Shown in pieces: positions 1 through 7,530 of a stretch of 38,243 nucleotides of DNA. How positions within the stretch are numbered: position 1 is the stretch's first letter; each line of letters begins with the position of its first letter. The position numbers and the translations under genes were made by a program. The stretch comes from Clostridia bacterium (GTDB lineage Bacteria; Bacillota; Clostridia; Oscillospirales; CAG-272), in the NCBI GenBank assembly GCA_017462485.1, contig JAFTRA010000037.1:1-38243 (forward strand), read 5' to 3'. The notes beneath the pieces are model-generated. The model saw nothing but the letters and a program-made list of their open reading frames with translations. It searched no databases and was not told the DNA's origin.

Positions 1-102
1 AGTTATTTTCGAGATTCCTTCGCACTTTTCAGTGCTGTTCAGAAATTTCTTTGTTGTTCAATTTTCAAAGATCAAGGCTGTCCTCAACATGACAGCTTAC
101 CT
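1..102 (-). promoter_or_regulatory. rRNA-type leader with boxA-like sequence, transcribed leftward
   Basis: Read on the minus strand, this segment follows a consensus promoter. It holds a GCTGTC/GACAGC hairpin (about 81-98) and then GATCTTTGAAAATTGAACAA (about 54-73), which resembles the boxA antitermination and leader sequence that precedes 16S rRNA genes in Firmicutes. A GCACT-GAAA-AGTGC tetraloop hairpin follows at about 24-37. There is no coding frame. Inference: an rRNA operon starts just left of the window. A tRNA or other stable-RNA operon is the alternative. Confidence 0.6.
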
Positions 103-131
103 ATTATACAATAAACATTTTAAATTGTCAA
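103..131 (-). promoter_or_regulatory. consensus sigma-A promoter (leftward, rRNA-type)
   Basis: On the minus strand the -35 is a perfect TTGACA (126-131), the spacer is exactly 17 bases of AT-rich sequence, and the -10 is a perfect TATAAT (103-108). A full-consensus promoter followed by a boxA-like leader is typical of stable-RNA operons. Confidence 0.85.
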
Positions 132-354
132 GCCTTTTTTTTAAGTTTTTTTAGATTTTTTTGTTTTTTAGACATTTCGTCGTTTTTATCTATATTTTTG
201 CATTATTCTCTCCCTTTTTGCATATAATGCACAACGCCGAGAATAACTTTTTCTTTCCTTATTTAATAATGAAAGCATATATCAAAAACAATAACAAAAA
301 TTGGCATAAATAAACTTCGGGAAAAAAGACAAAATAAAAACAGAGTCCAAGAGA

Positions 355-385
355 GAGCCTGCGAAGGCTTCAATCTTGCAGGCTC
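355..385 (+). other. 5' UTR hairpin upstream of the spore protein gene
   Basis: GAGCCTGC (355-362) pairs perfectly with GCAGGCTC (378-385), and the loop contains a small GAAG/CTTC inner stem. It lies between the AT-rich upstream region and the AGGAG ribosome binding site (413-417) of the spore protein gene. No T-tract follows, so it is not a terminator. It may stabilise the mRNA. The rest of 132-427 is very AT-rich and I could not assign a sigma-G promoter in it. Confidence 0.5.
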
Positions 386-427
386 GATTAATATAGATTT
401 TAATAAAATACCAGGAGATCAATTCTT

Positions 428-628
428 ATGTCTAAGAATAAGGTAAATGTTCCCGAAGCAAGAGCAGCTATGGATAAGTTCAAGATGGAAGCTGCAAACG
501 AGGTTGGTGTTACCCTCAAGAACGGTTACAACGGCGACCTCACCTCTAAGCAGGCTGGTTCTGTTGGAGGCCAGATGGTAAAGAAGATGGTGGAGAGCTA
601 TGAGAACTCCATCAAGAACAACGGCTAA
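428..628 (+). CDS. alpha/beta-type small acid-soluble spore protein
   Basis: This 66-residue protein belongs to the alpha/beta SASP family, which coats and protects spore DNA in the developing forespore and is degraded by the Gpr protease at germination. Family features visible are the N-terminal block around PEARAAMDKFKMEAANEVGV, the central NGYNGDLTSKQAGSVGG segment that matches the conserved K-G-Y-x-G-D-x-T-S-R/K-x-x-G-x-x-G-G-x-M-V-K-x-M core, and the short Lys/Asn-rich tail. Length is normal for the family (60-70 residues). The ATG sits 10 bases after AGGAG. It is monocistronic, with a long AT-rich upstream region. Expression from the forespore-specific sigma-G is expected for the family but no clear site was found. 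It is the best evidence that the organism forms endospores. Confidence 0.95.
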   Translation: MSKNKVNVPEARAAMDKFKMEAANEVGVTLKNGYNGDLTSKQAGSVGGQMVKKMVESYENSIKNNG

Positions 629-632
629 TTAA

Positions 633-744
633 GTCAACTTAAGGTTATTACACCTCATCCACCGCTTTTGCGGTCCCTACTTCGACAGGAGAAGGATATA
701 AATTGAGGCGTGTGATAATAACCTCAAGATTAACGGCTAATTAA
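633..744 (+). repeat. structured palindromic intergenic element with duplicated SASP tail
   Basis: An outer stem pairs GGTTATTA-CAC-CTCA (643-657) with TGAG-gc-GTG...TAATAACC (704-723). Inside lie ACCGC-TTTT-GCGGT (661-674) and a CTTC/GAAG hairpin (about 680-694). The bases directly after (724-744) repeat 612-632, the last codons and stop of the spore protein gene, at 19 of 21 positions. The arrangement resembles short non-coding hairpin repeats scattered between genes in many Clostridia, here apparently inserted with, or after, a duplication of its flank. Confidence 0.55.
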
Positions 745-781
745 AACCGTAACTTTCCTTTCCGATTTATAAAAAAACTAC

Positions 782-838
782 TTTCACCGCGTTGACCCGG
801 TGAAAATAGGAGAACGGCGCGGATTTACGCGCCGTTCT
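782..838 (+). terminator. tandem hairpins ending the spore protein transcript
   Basis: The first hairpin is TTTCACCG (782-789) with CGGTGAAA (798-805). The second is a perfect 11-bp stem AGAACGGCGCG/CGCGCCGTTCT (811-821, 828-838) with loop GATTTA, followed by only a weak T run (TTAC). The GC-rich second stem is the likely terminator. The remaining sequence to 1037 shows nothing recognisable. Confidence 0.65.
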
Positions 839-1037
839 TTACAATTTGTTATGTTTTCGAATTATTGCACTGACGATATTACCTATGTAATTATATAGTT
901 CTGCTAGAGCGGGCGGTTGCGCCATCATAAAGTATAGCTCACGCACTGCTTATATATAAGTTATTTTTAATATTTCCTTCTTGAATCCAAAGCAAAAGCG
1001 GGCAGAGATTAACATTTCTATCCTTATATTTATAATA

Positions 1038-2462
1038 TCAGACAACAATGATAGCCAGAACAGCCGCAAAGGTAGCCGACGTAACATTTACAACGTCGTT
1101 GGTAACAAATGAAGCACCGGATATTTTCTCTGTTTGCTCGCCGCAATGCTCTGACTTTTCGGTGATGCGCGAGCATACTTTACATTTATATTTAACCTGG
1201 AAAAGCGAGCCTAGAATACTGTCAAGAAGCGCTCCGAAAAATGCGGCAAGTGCGCACAGTAGCAACTCCGATAGGCTTAACACACCGAATCCAAGCGGTA
1301 TAAGCAAAATCAAAAGAGGTGCTATAAGCGATGCCAAGGTACCAGCGATTGACATTCCGCCGGAAAGTCCGACAGGGACTTTTTTCATTCTTATCGGGTC
1401 GAAGGAGCTTTTCGAGAGCATACCGACTCCCGATGCCGCCGTATCGGCAAAGGCTTCTGCCAGAGCGGCATTGTAGCCTATCACAAAGGCAAATTTACCC
1501 GTTATAAGATATAACAGCGCCATAACGAGCGGTATTACGCCATTAGCTAAAACCTGGATTCCGTCTCTTGCGCCGCTCTTTTTCGTGATTTCATCTGCTT
1601 TTCCAAAACGCTTTTTTACTTTATCAATTAGAACGCTCAGAAAAAGAAAGGCAAACAGAAGAACGAAGCCAAAGTTTCCAAGCGCTACGGTTACGGTAAG
1701 GTCAAGCAGAAGCGCTGCCAGAATTCCCCGCTTCGTCAGAATTCCTTTTTTTGCGACAACGGCAACGATAAAGGGCGTCAAAACTATCGGAACGATATAT
1801 TCAACCGTGCTTTCGAAATTCATAAGCGCATACGAAAGCGCAGCCGTTCCAAGAGGAAGAGATATATTGTCAAGTCCGAATTTGGTTATAAGCTCAAGCC
1901 CCGTGGCAAAGAGTGCTATGGCAAGGATATTAAAGAATCCGAGACTAATGTCGTAAATTTCCGAGAACACAAGAGTTGATACAAGGGAAAAAACGAACGC
2001 CGCAAGAGTTCCGAAAAGCGTTTTGTTTTCGTAAATTTTAGGATTCCGTTTTTTCACCGAAGCACCGATAACACCTGCCAGTCCATCGCCGATAGAGGTG
2101 CAGAAAACCGCAATTCCAAACGCAAAAACGAAGCCATCGAGAAGCATTGAAATTATAGCCATAACCGTCATTGAAACACCGTAATATACGGTTCCGGGCG
2201 CATTGTCCGAATCTGACGATATCATCATCATAAGATTCTTTTTGTAAGCTATGGCAAGAAGCGCGGTAAATATAACGCATACCGCAACAAAATGAAGCCC
2301 AACACCCATAAGATGATACAAAATCACCCATTCAAATCCCACAAGAATGTGAACGAGCTTTCTTGTATATTTCTTCGGTATTCCCAGCTTATACGCAAGA
2401 AGCGACAAAAAGAGGCAAGCTATGCCGTACGATAGCGCTCCTATATATCCCCAAAATATCAT
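1038..2462 (-). CDS. fused polyprenol/phytol-kinase-like and DUF92 (VTE6-like) membrane protein
   Basis: This 474-residue, very hydrophobic protein has two recognisable parts. Residues ~1-220 resemble the SEC59/VTE5 family of CTP-dependent isoprenoid-alcohol kinases, with RKLVHIL near residue 34, GDGLAGVIGA near 125 and NKTLFGT near 146. Residues ~225-474 resemble DUF92/VTE6, the family of phytyl-phosphate kinase, with FADTAASGVG and KKVPVGLSGGMSIAGT around 335-370 and a Cys cluster (CKVCS...HCG) near the C-terminus. Together the halves could convert an isoprenoid alcohol to its monophosphate and then diphosphate; that is inference. The Glu usually seen in the DUF92 motif D-T-x-A-S/T-E-V-G is Gly here. 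The ATG at 2462 is preferred over a TTG five codons upstream because GGAG lies 7 bases before it. The gene has its own promoter. Confidence 0.8.
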   Translation of the reverse strand: MIFWGYIGALSYGIACLFLSLLAYKLGIPKKYTRKLVHILVGFEWVILYHLMGVGLHFVAVCVIFTALLAIAYKKNLMMMISSDSDNAPGTVYYGVSMTVMAIISMLLDGFVFAFGIAVFCTSIGDGLAGVIGASVKKRNPKIYENKTLFGTLAAFVFSLVSTLVFSEIYDISLGFFNILAIALFATGLELITKFGLDNISLPLGTAALSYALMNFESTVEYIVPIVLTPFIVAVVAKKGILTKRGILAALLLDLTVTVALGNFGFVLLFAFLFLSVLIDKVKKRFGKADEITKKSGARDGIQVLANGVIPLVMALLYLITGKFAFVIGYNAALAEAFADTAASGVGMLSKSSFDPIRMKKVPVGLSGGMSIAGTLASLIAPLLILLIPLGFGVLSLSELLLCALAAFFGALLDSILGSLFQVKYKCKVCSRITEKSEHCGEQTEKISGASFVTNDVVNVTSATFAAVLAIIVV

Positions 2463-2490
2463 TTTTATACTCCGCAAATTTTATAATATT

Positions 2491-2519
2491 ATTATACTTA
2501 TCTTTGAGACTTTAGTCAA
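2491..2519 (-). promoter_or_regulatory. sigma-A promoter for the DUF92-fusion gene
   Basis: On the minus strand TTGACT (2514-2519), a 17-base spacer and TATAAT (2491-2496) lie about 29 bases before the chosen ATG. Confidence 0.8.
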
Positions 2520-2711
2520 TAGTCTATAAAAAGTTTCTTTTTTCCCAGAAGTATAACATTGAGATTTTTGTTTCATATACTCTCACACTGTTAAATCTTT
2601 TGCTTTTGATAAATGCTATAAAAACAAGCTTTTTTGTAAACTTTAGCTGTCAATTTAGCGGTTCTGAAAAATTTTAATCCGTTATTGCCGGTTTCCTATC
2701 GGGCTTGCCAA

Positions 2712-2753
2712 CAAAAAATAATAAAGACCGAATCACAGCCTGACTCGGTCTTT
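2712..2753 (-). terminator. intrinsic terminator after the SH3-like protein gene
   Basis: Read leftward, AAAGACCGA (2745-2753) and TCGGTCTTT (2723-2731) form a 9-bp stem followed by ATTATTTTTTGTT. It sits 9 bases after the stop codon of the gene at 2762-3106. Confidence 0.85.
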
Positions 2754-2761
2754 TATAATAT

Positions 2762-3106
2762 CTAAATTTCTTCGGTTTCGCTTTTGCTATGACCGTCTTC
2801 GTCCTCGCCCTCGGCAAGATTGATTTCTTTTCCGGGGATAACGATTCCCTTGGTCATTGCTCTGAGATTCTCTTCGTGCTTTTTATCCTGAATCTGCTTC
2901 TTTATAAGATTTACCGACTCAAGATCCTTGATTATCTCTTCGCTAACGCTTCCGTCTGCAAGCGTCAAAAACTTCTCAAATATATCAGGATATACGAACA
3001 CTTTAGTAGCGGATTCAAACTTTACCGTAATGTATTTTCCTTGATTTGATACTATAACGCCGGGACCGAAAGCCTTATGCTTTACTTCAAGATTTTCAAA
3101 ATTCAT
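2762..3106 (-). CDS. small SH3-like (RapA/CarD-type fold) hypothetical protein
   Basis: This 114-residue protein has an N-terminal ~50-residue segment with the pattern VKHKAFGPGVIVSNQGKYIT VKF. It resembles the short SH3-like beta-barrel modules (F-G-x-G-x-V...G...I-x-V-x-F) found at the N-terminus of many clostridial cytoplasmic proteins and in RapA/CarD-type domains. The next part (FVYPDIFEKFLTLADGSVSEEI) is conserved in clostridial relatives as I recall them. The C-terminal ~50 residues are Lys-rich and then end in a very acidic tail. There are no catalytic motifs, and function is unknown; nucleic-acid or protein binding is possible. GGAGG lies 6 bases before the ATG. It is a single-gene unit ending at the terminator at 2712-2753. 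Confidence 0.75.
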   Translation of the reverse strand: MNFENLEVKHKAFGPGVIVSNQGKYITVKFESATKVFVYPDIFEKFLTLADGSVSEEIIKDLESVNLIKKQIQDKKHEENLRAMTKGIVIPGKEINLAEGEDEDGHSKSETEEI

Positions 3107-3419
3107 AGCGTCCTCCGATTTTTTATTCTTTTAGCCGCGAGAGAATAGAGATATTCTCTATTTACTAACCGGGAAGCAGAATGGTTTCGCCTTGAAGCAA
3201 AATGCGTTTTCCTGAATTCTCGGTGCTATGTAACAACATTATAGCGTATATTTATTTTTACGTTACTACATAAAAGCCTTGCTATTCTAACAGAAATATG
3301 TGTCTAAAGTATGAACAAAACACTAGTTTTTGTATTTTATTTTACATTTGCCACTTTTTCGTGAAAAATGCATAATTTTCGCAACTTTTTTTATAATATT
3401 TAACAATAAAAACGAGGCT
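3107..3419. other. non-coding interval with an 8-bp perfect dyad
   Basis: AT-rich sequence with no coding frame I trust. AGAGAATA-GAGA-TATTCTCT (3140-3159) is a perfect palindromic stem in the leader of the minus-strand gene at 2762-3106. A TATAAT on the minus strand (3238-3243) has no good -35 partner, so I do not call a promoter. Confidence 0.4.
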
Positions 3420-3587
3420 TTATATCACCGTAAACTCAAAATTTTCGAGCTTCAATTTATCCCCTACGTCAACGTCCGGGGGTAAAAGCGCCATAGCGAT
3501 AAAAAGCTCGTCGGCGGGAGAGTCCTGCGGTGTGATATAAGCGTATTCACCCTCGATGCGAGTTATTGTATATATACCATTTTCCAT
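3420..3587 (-). CDS. DUF3006-like small protein (55 residues)
   Basis: A short frame begins MENGIYTITRIEGEYAYI, continues through PADELFIAMALLPPDVDVG and ends KLKLENFEFTVI. The layout, a R-I-E-G-E-Y-A start, then an acidic segment, then L-P-x-D-V-x-V-G-D, matches DUF3006, a family of tiny beta-rich proteins (55-80 residues) common in Firmicutes and of unknown function. The ribosome binding site is weak (GAGTG, 6-7 bases before the ATG). The gene lies downstream of gpmI on the same strand, separated by two hairpins (3605-3671), so it may be read at low level from the gpmI transcript. Codon use looks like that of its neighbours. It is probably real but easily missed because of its size. Confidence 0.65.
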   Translation of the reverse strand: MENGIYTITRIEGEYAYITPQDSPADELFIAMALLPPDVDVGDKLKLENFEFTVI

Positions 3588-3604
3588 ATTTTCACTCAAT
3601 TTCT

Positions 3605-3671
3605 AAGGGTTAGCCGAAAAATCCGACTAACCCTTTACTTTTATTTAATATTGAAGCCTTTCGTCAGGCTT
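3605..3671 (-). terminator. two hairpins after gpmI
   Basis: Read leftward from the gpmI stop there is AAGCCT...AGGCTT (3654-3671) and then a 9-bp stem AAGGGTTAG/CTAACCCTT (3605-3613, 3627-3635) with a 13-base loop. On the minus strand neither has a strong T-tract; on the plus strand the second is followed by TTACTTTTATTT. They are likely to attenuate gpmI read-through rather than end it fully. Confidence 0.5.
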
Positions 3672-3705
3672 ATTTAAGCTATATCAAAGCTTTGCATCAA
3701 GCTTA

Positions 3706-5355
3706 TTAAAGCTCAACCATAGATTCGTCCCAGATTTCCGGAGCCTCGTAACCGAGAAGGTTAACGGTAGTTGCCGCGACGTTTGAGAGTCCGAAGTCTT
3801 CCCTGCCGAGCTTAATGCTGTATTCACCGCTTGTAAAGTTATCGTAAATGATGCAAGGCACGGGGTTTAAGGTATGGCTGGTCTTTGCCTTAAAGCTTCC
3901 GTCCTTATTAGCCTTGGGCGCTTTGGTCTTCTTGTCAATTTCATACATTTCATCAGCGTTTCCGTGGTCAGCCGTGATAATAGCCGCACCTTGAAGCTCG
4001 TCAACCACCTTGAGAATACGAGCGAGCTGAAGGTCGAGAGCCTCCATCGAGCATTCGGTAGCAAGGAACGAGCCTGTATGTCCAACCATATCTCCGTTCG
4101 GGAAATTAACGCGAAGATACTTATACTTGCCTGATTTGAGGCACTCTATAAGCGTATCGGTGATTTCAGCGCACTTCATCCAAGGACGCTGCTCAAAGGG
4201 TACGACGTCGGAGGGAATCTCGATATAGGTCTCAAGCTCCTCGGAGAATTTACCCGACTTATTTCCGTTCCAGAAGTAAGTTACGTGACCGTATTTCTGC
4301 GTCTCGGATATTGCAAGCTCATTAACACCTGCGGCTACGAGATACTCCGTCATAGTATTAGTGATTTCGGGGGGATTTACGAGATATCTTGAAGGAATAT
4401 GAAGGTCTCCGTCATACTCAAGCATACCTGCGTAAAGAACCGCGGGAACTCTCTTGCGGTCGAATTTATCAAATTCATCGCCGCTCTCGAATGCTTTTGA
4501 AATTTCAATGGAGCGGTCACCGCGGAAATTATAGAATATTACGCTGTCCCCATCGTTGATAGTTCCGACGGGCGCACCGTCCTTGCCGATAACGAAGGGC
4601 GGGAGGTCCTGGTCGATAACCTTGAGCTCGCTTCTGTACGTATTAATTGCTTCTTCGGCGCTCTCAAATACTCTGCCCTCACCGAGAACGTGAGTCTTCC
4701 AACCAAGCTCTACCATACCCCAGTTGGCTTCATATCTGTCCATAGTAACCTGCATACGACCGCCGCCTGAAGCTATGCAAATATCGGTTCCCTTCTCACG
4801 AAGATCCGCAAGGTATTCCTCGAAGGGAAGAACGTAATCAAGCGCACTGGTTTCGCCAACGTCTCTACCGTCAAGAAGTATATGCACTCTTATTCTGGAT
4901 ACGCCCTCTTCTGCCGCACGGTTTATAAGCGCTTTGAGGTGGTCTATATGAGAGTGAACGTTACCGTCGGAGAAAAGTCCCATTAAGTGAAGAGTCGAAG
5001 CGTTTTTCTTCACGCCGCCAACAAGAAGCTTCCAGGTTTCAGACTCGAATATTTTTCCGGTCTCTATAGACTGGGAAACGAGCTTTGCGCCCTGCGCGAA
5101 CACCTGACCCGAGCCAAGCGCATTGTGTCCAACCTCAGAGTTACCCATATCATCGTCAGAAGGAAGTCCTACCGCGGTTCCGTGAGCCTTTATCTTAAGC
5201 ATAGGATAGTTTGCCATAAGATAATCAAGAGTCGGAGTATGAGCGGCAGCAACCGCATTAGCGCCGTTATCGGCAGCGATTCCCACACCGTCCATAACTA
5301 TAGTAAGAAGAGGACCCTTAACACCATCGAATTTTTTTGATTTCTGTAATGCCAT
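3706..5355 (-). CDS. gpmI: 2,3-bisphosphoglycerate-independent phosphoglycerate mutase
   Basis: It interconverts 3- and 2-phosphoglycerate in glycolysis through a phosphoserine intermediate in a Mn2+-dependent, alkaline-phosphatase-like fold. The 549-residue protein has MDGVG (metal ligand Asp22), MGNSEVGHNALG with the nucleophile Ser73, HILLDGRDVGE, ASGGGRMQVTMDRYEANW, YNFRGDRS, NFPNGDMVGHTG, and TADHGNADEM followed by the SHTLNPVP His motif. It is full length (family 505-560). AAAGG lies 10 bases before the ATG. It starts 42 bases after the stop of the ParE-like gene and no promoter is evident between them, so the two are probably cotranscribed. The pairing of a glycolytic gene with a topoisomerase subunit is unusual. 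Confidence 0.97.
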   Translation of the reverse strand: MALQKSKKFDGVKGPLLTIVMDGVGIAADNGANAVAAAHTPTLDYLMANYPMLKIKAHGTAVGLPSDDDMGNSEVGHNALGSGQVFAQGAKLVSQSIETGKIFESETWKLLVGGVKKNASTLHLMGLFSDGNVHSHIDHLKALINRAAEEGVSRIRVHILLDGRDVGETSALDYVLPFEEYLADLREKGTDICIASGGGRMQVTMDRYEANWGMVELGWKTHVLGEGRVFESAEEAINTYRSELKVIDQDLPPFVIGKDGAPVGTINDGDSVIFYNFRGDRSIEISKAFESGDEFDKFDRKRVPAVLYAGMLEYDGDLHIPSRYLVNPPEITNTMTEYLVAAGVNELAISETQKYGHVTYFWNGNKSGKFSEELETYIEIPSDVVPFEQRPWMKCAEITDTLIECLKSGKYKYLRVNFPNGDMVGHTGSFLATECSMEALDLQLARILKVVDELQGAAIITADHGNADEMYEIDKKTKAPKANKDGSFKAKTSHTLNPVPCIIYDNFTSGEYSIKLGREDFGLSNVAATTVNLLGYEAPEIWDESMVEL

Positions 5356-5397
5356 TTTTGTTTGCCTTTCGTATTATATGAATTGTTTAAAAAACTA

Positions 5398-7386
5398 TTA
5401 AATATCCGCATCCTGCAGATAAAGATGACCGTATTCGGTGATGAATTTCTTACGGTCGGCAAGCGCGTCTCCAAGAAGAATATCAAACATTCTCGCGGTT
5501 TCATTCGCATCGGCGGGAGTTACCGCAATCAGACGTCTTGTCTGGGGACACATAGTTGTCCTTGACATCATATCGGGCTCGTTTTCACCAAGTCCCTTCG
5601 ACCTTTGAATAGTGTACTTCTTGCCGCCAAGCCCCGAGATAATTTCATTTTTCTCGCGCTCGTTATACGCAAAATAGGTCTCACCGCCCGAATTTATCTC
5701 AAAGAGCGGAGATTCCGCAATAAAAATCTTTCCCTTTTCAATAAGAGTGGGAAGAAGCCTGTAAAACATAGTAAGAAGCAGAGTTCTTATCTGGAAGCCG
5801 TCCTCGTCGGCATCGGTACATATTATTATTTTGCTCCACTTAAGAGCGTCGTAATTGAATATTCCGACGTCTCCCGGCTTGTTCGTTTTAACCTCTACTC
5901 CGCATCCGATAACACGAAGCAGGTCAACTATAATATCGCTGGCGAAAATCTTCTCGTAGCTGCTCTTCATACAATTAAGAGTTTTACCTCTTACGGGGAT
6001 TATAGCCTGGAATTCGGCATTTCTCGCAAGCTTACAGCTCGACATAGCGGAATCACCCTCAACTATATATACCTCGCACACGTTCGGGTCCTTTGAATGA
6101 CATGGGACGAATTTTTCAACTCTTCCCGAAACGTCCATACTTCCCGCAAGCTTTTTCTTGATTTCACGCTTGGTAATTTCAAGGCTTTCCTTGGAGCGCT
6201 TATTTATGAGAACCTGATTCATAATAAGAGCCGCTTCGTTGGGATGCTCCGTAAGATAAATTTCAAGGTTCGTCTTGATAAACTCCGTTAGAGCCTTTTG
6301 AATAAAGGAATTCGTTATCGCCTTTTTCGTCTGGTTTTCATAAGAGGTCTGTGTAGAAGCCGAGTTGACTATTATGGAAAGATTATCCTGAATATCCGCA
6401 AAGGATATTTTCGACTCGTTCTTACTATACTTATTCTGCCCCTTTATATGCTTATCAATCGCTGAAACGAAAGCACTTTTTACAGCCTTATCGGGAGCGC
6501 CGCCGTATTCGAGGAAGGACGAGTTATGATAATACTCCGCCATTCCCGATTTCGCGAAGCAGAAGGTTATATCAGCCTTAAGCTTATAGTCCTTCATATC
6601 CTCGCGGTCTCGCCCTTTGGTTTCAAGATGCCACGAAACAGGAGCGGTCATCGAAATACCGTCAACTATCTCGTTCATATAATCCGAAATACCGTTTTCG
6701 TAATAGTACTCGGTTTTCTCGTATCTGCCCTTCGTTCTCTCTATTTCGAGGATAAACTTTATCCCGGCGTTTACAAATGCCTGACGGCGAAGAGTTGACG
6801 TAAGAAATTCCTCGGGAATATCAATTTCCTTAAACACCTCAAGGTCGGGACGCCAGCATATAACCGTACCGCGCTTTTTATCCCCCTGCTGTATATCCGA
6901 AACCTTAAGCTGACCTTTTGGCTCGCCTCGCTTGAAATTCATCTCCGAGAGAGTCTTGCCGTTGTAAGACTTTACAGACATAAACTCACTCGAATACTGC
7001 GTAGCAGTAGCGCCAAGACCGTTAAGACCGAGAGAAAACTCATATGCTGAGTTCTCACTGTCATTATCGTACTTACCGCCTGCGTAAAGCTCGCAGAATA
7101 CAAGCTCCCAGTTCCATCTTTTTTCTTTTTCGTTATATCCAAGAGGTACGCCTCTTCCGAAGTCCTCAACTTGAATAGAAAGGTCAAGATTTTTTCTGAC
7201 TATTATTTTCGTTCCATAGCCCTCTCTCGCCTCGTCAACAGAGTTAGCGAGAATTTCTATAAACGAGTGCTGACATCCCACAATGTCATCCGAGCCGAAA
7301 ATTACCGCTGGTCTTTTTCTTACTCGCTCGGCGCCCTTGAGCGATTTTATGCTTTGCTCGTTATAATCCGTTTTCTTAACCGCCAC
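5398..7386 (-). CDS. parE: atypical type IIA topoisomerase subunit B (ParE/GyrB-like)
   Basis: This is the ATPase/TOPRIM subunit of a type IIA DNA topoisomerase (662 residues). The GHKL ATPase part has the N-box EILANSVDEA, VEDFGRGVP and the ATP-lid LGLNGLGATATQY. The central part holds the transducer domain with QTSYENQTKKAI. TOPRIM has VYIVEGDSAMSSCKLARN, IIPVRGKTLN and CTDADEDGFQIRTLLLT, and the tail QRSKGLGENEP is standard. All catalytic acidic residues (E of EGDS, DxD) are present. The lid and transducer differ clearly from housekeeping GyrB, so this is probably the second, ParE-like copy seen in many Clostridia. No subunit A (ParC/GyrA) gene follows in the window. The start is GTG at 7386, 10 bases after GGGAGG, with a strong promoter at 7436-7464. 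The symbol is a best guess between parE and a gyrB paralogue. Confidence 0.88.
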   Translation of the reverse strand: MAVKKTDYNEQSIKSLKGAERVRKRPAVIFGSDDIVGCQHSFIEILANSVDEAREGYGTKIIVRKNLDLSIQVEDFGRGVPLGYNEKEKRWNWELVFCELYAGGKYDNDSENSAYEFSLGLNGLGATATQYSSEFMSVKSYNGKTLSEMNFKRGEPKGQLKVSDIQQGDKKRGTVICWRPDLEVFKEIDIPEEFLTSTLRRQAFVNAGIKFILEIERTKGRYEKTEYYYENGISDYMNEIVDGISMTAPVSWHLETKGRDREDMKDYKLKADITFCFAKSGMAEYYHNSSFLEYGGAPDKAVKSAFVSAIDKHIKGQNKYSKNESKISFADIQDNLSIIVNSASTQTSYENQTKKAITNSFIQKALTEFIKTNLEIYLTEHPNEAALIMNQVLINKRSKESLEITKREIKKKLAGSMDVSGRVEKFVPCHSKDPNVCEVYIVEGDSAMSSCKLARNAEFQAIIPVRGKTLNCMKSSYEKIFASDIIVDLLRVIGCGVEVKTNKPGDVGIFNYDALKWSKIIICTDADEDGFQIRTLLLTMFYRLLPTLIEKGKIFIAESPLFEINSGGETYFAYNEREKNEIISGLGGKKYTIQRSKGLGENEPDMMSRTTMCPQTRRLIAVTPADANETARMFDILLGDALADRKKFITEYGHLYLQDADI

Positions 7387-7435
7387 GGAGCTATATCCTC
7401 CCTATTTTTGTACTAAAAATATTTTCACATTTTTT

Positions 7436-7464
7436 AGTATAACATACATTTCCCAAAATGTCAA
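7436..7464 (-). promoter_or_regulatory. strong sigma-A promoter for the parE-like/gpmI unit
   Basis: On the minus strand TTGACA (7459-7464), a 17-base spacer and an extended TGtTATACT -10 (7436-7441) lie about 50 bases before the GTG start. Confidence 0.85.
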
Positions 7465-7530
7465 GAAATTGAAAATCAATATTTAGTATTCCGAAAATCA
7501 ATATATAGTGTTTGTATTTTCTCTGATTTC

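Noticed and set aside
140-427. Sigma-G promoter for the spore protein gene
   Set aside because: GCATA- and CAAAATA-like boxes exist, but spacing (21-25 bases) does not match the sigma-G consensus.
7471-7509. Direct repeat GAAAATCAATATxTAGT as a start of a CRISPR or tandem array
   Set aside because: Only two copies with a 22-base period and no further units; no cas genes in the window.
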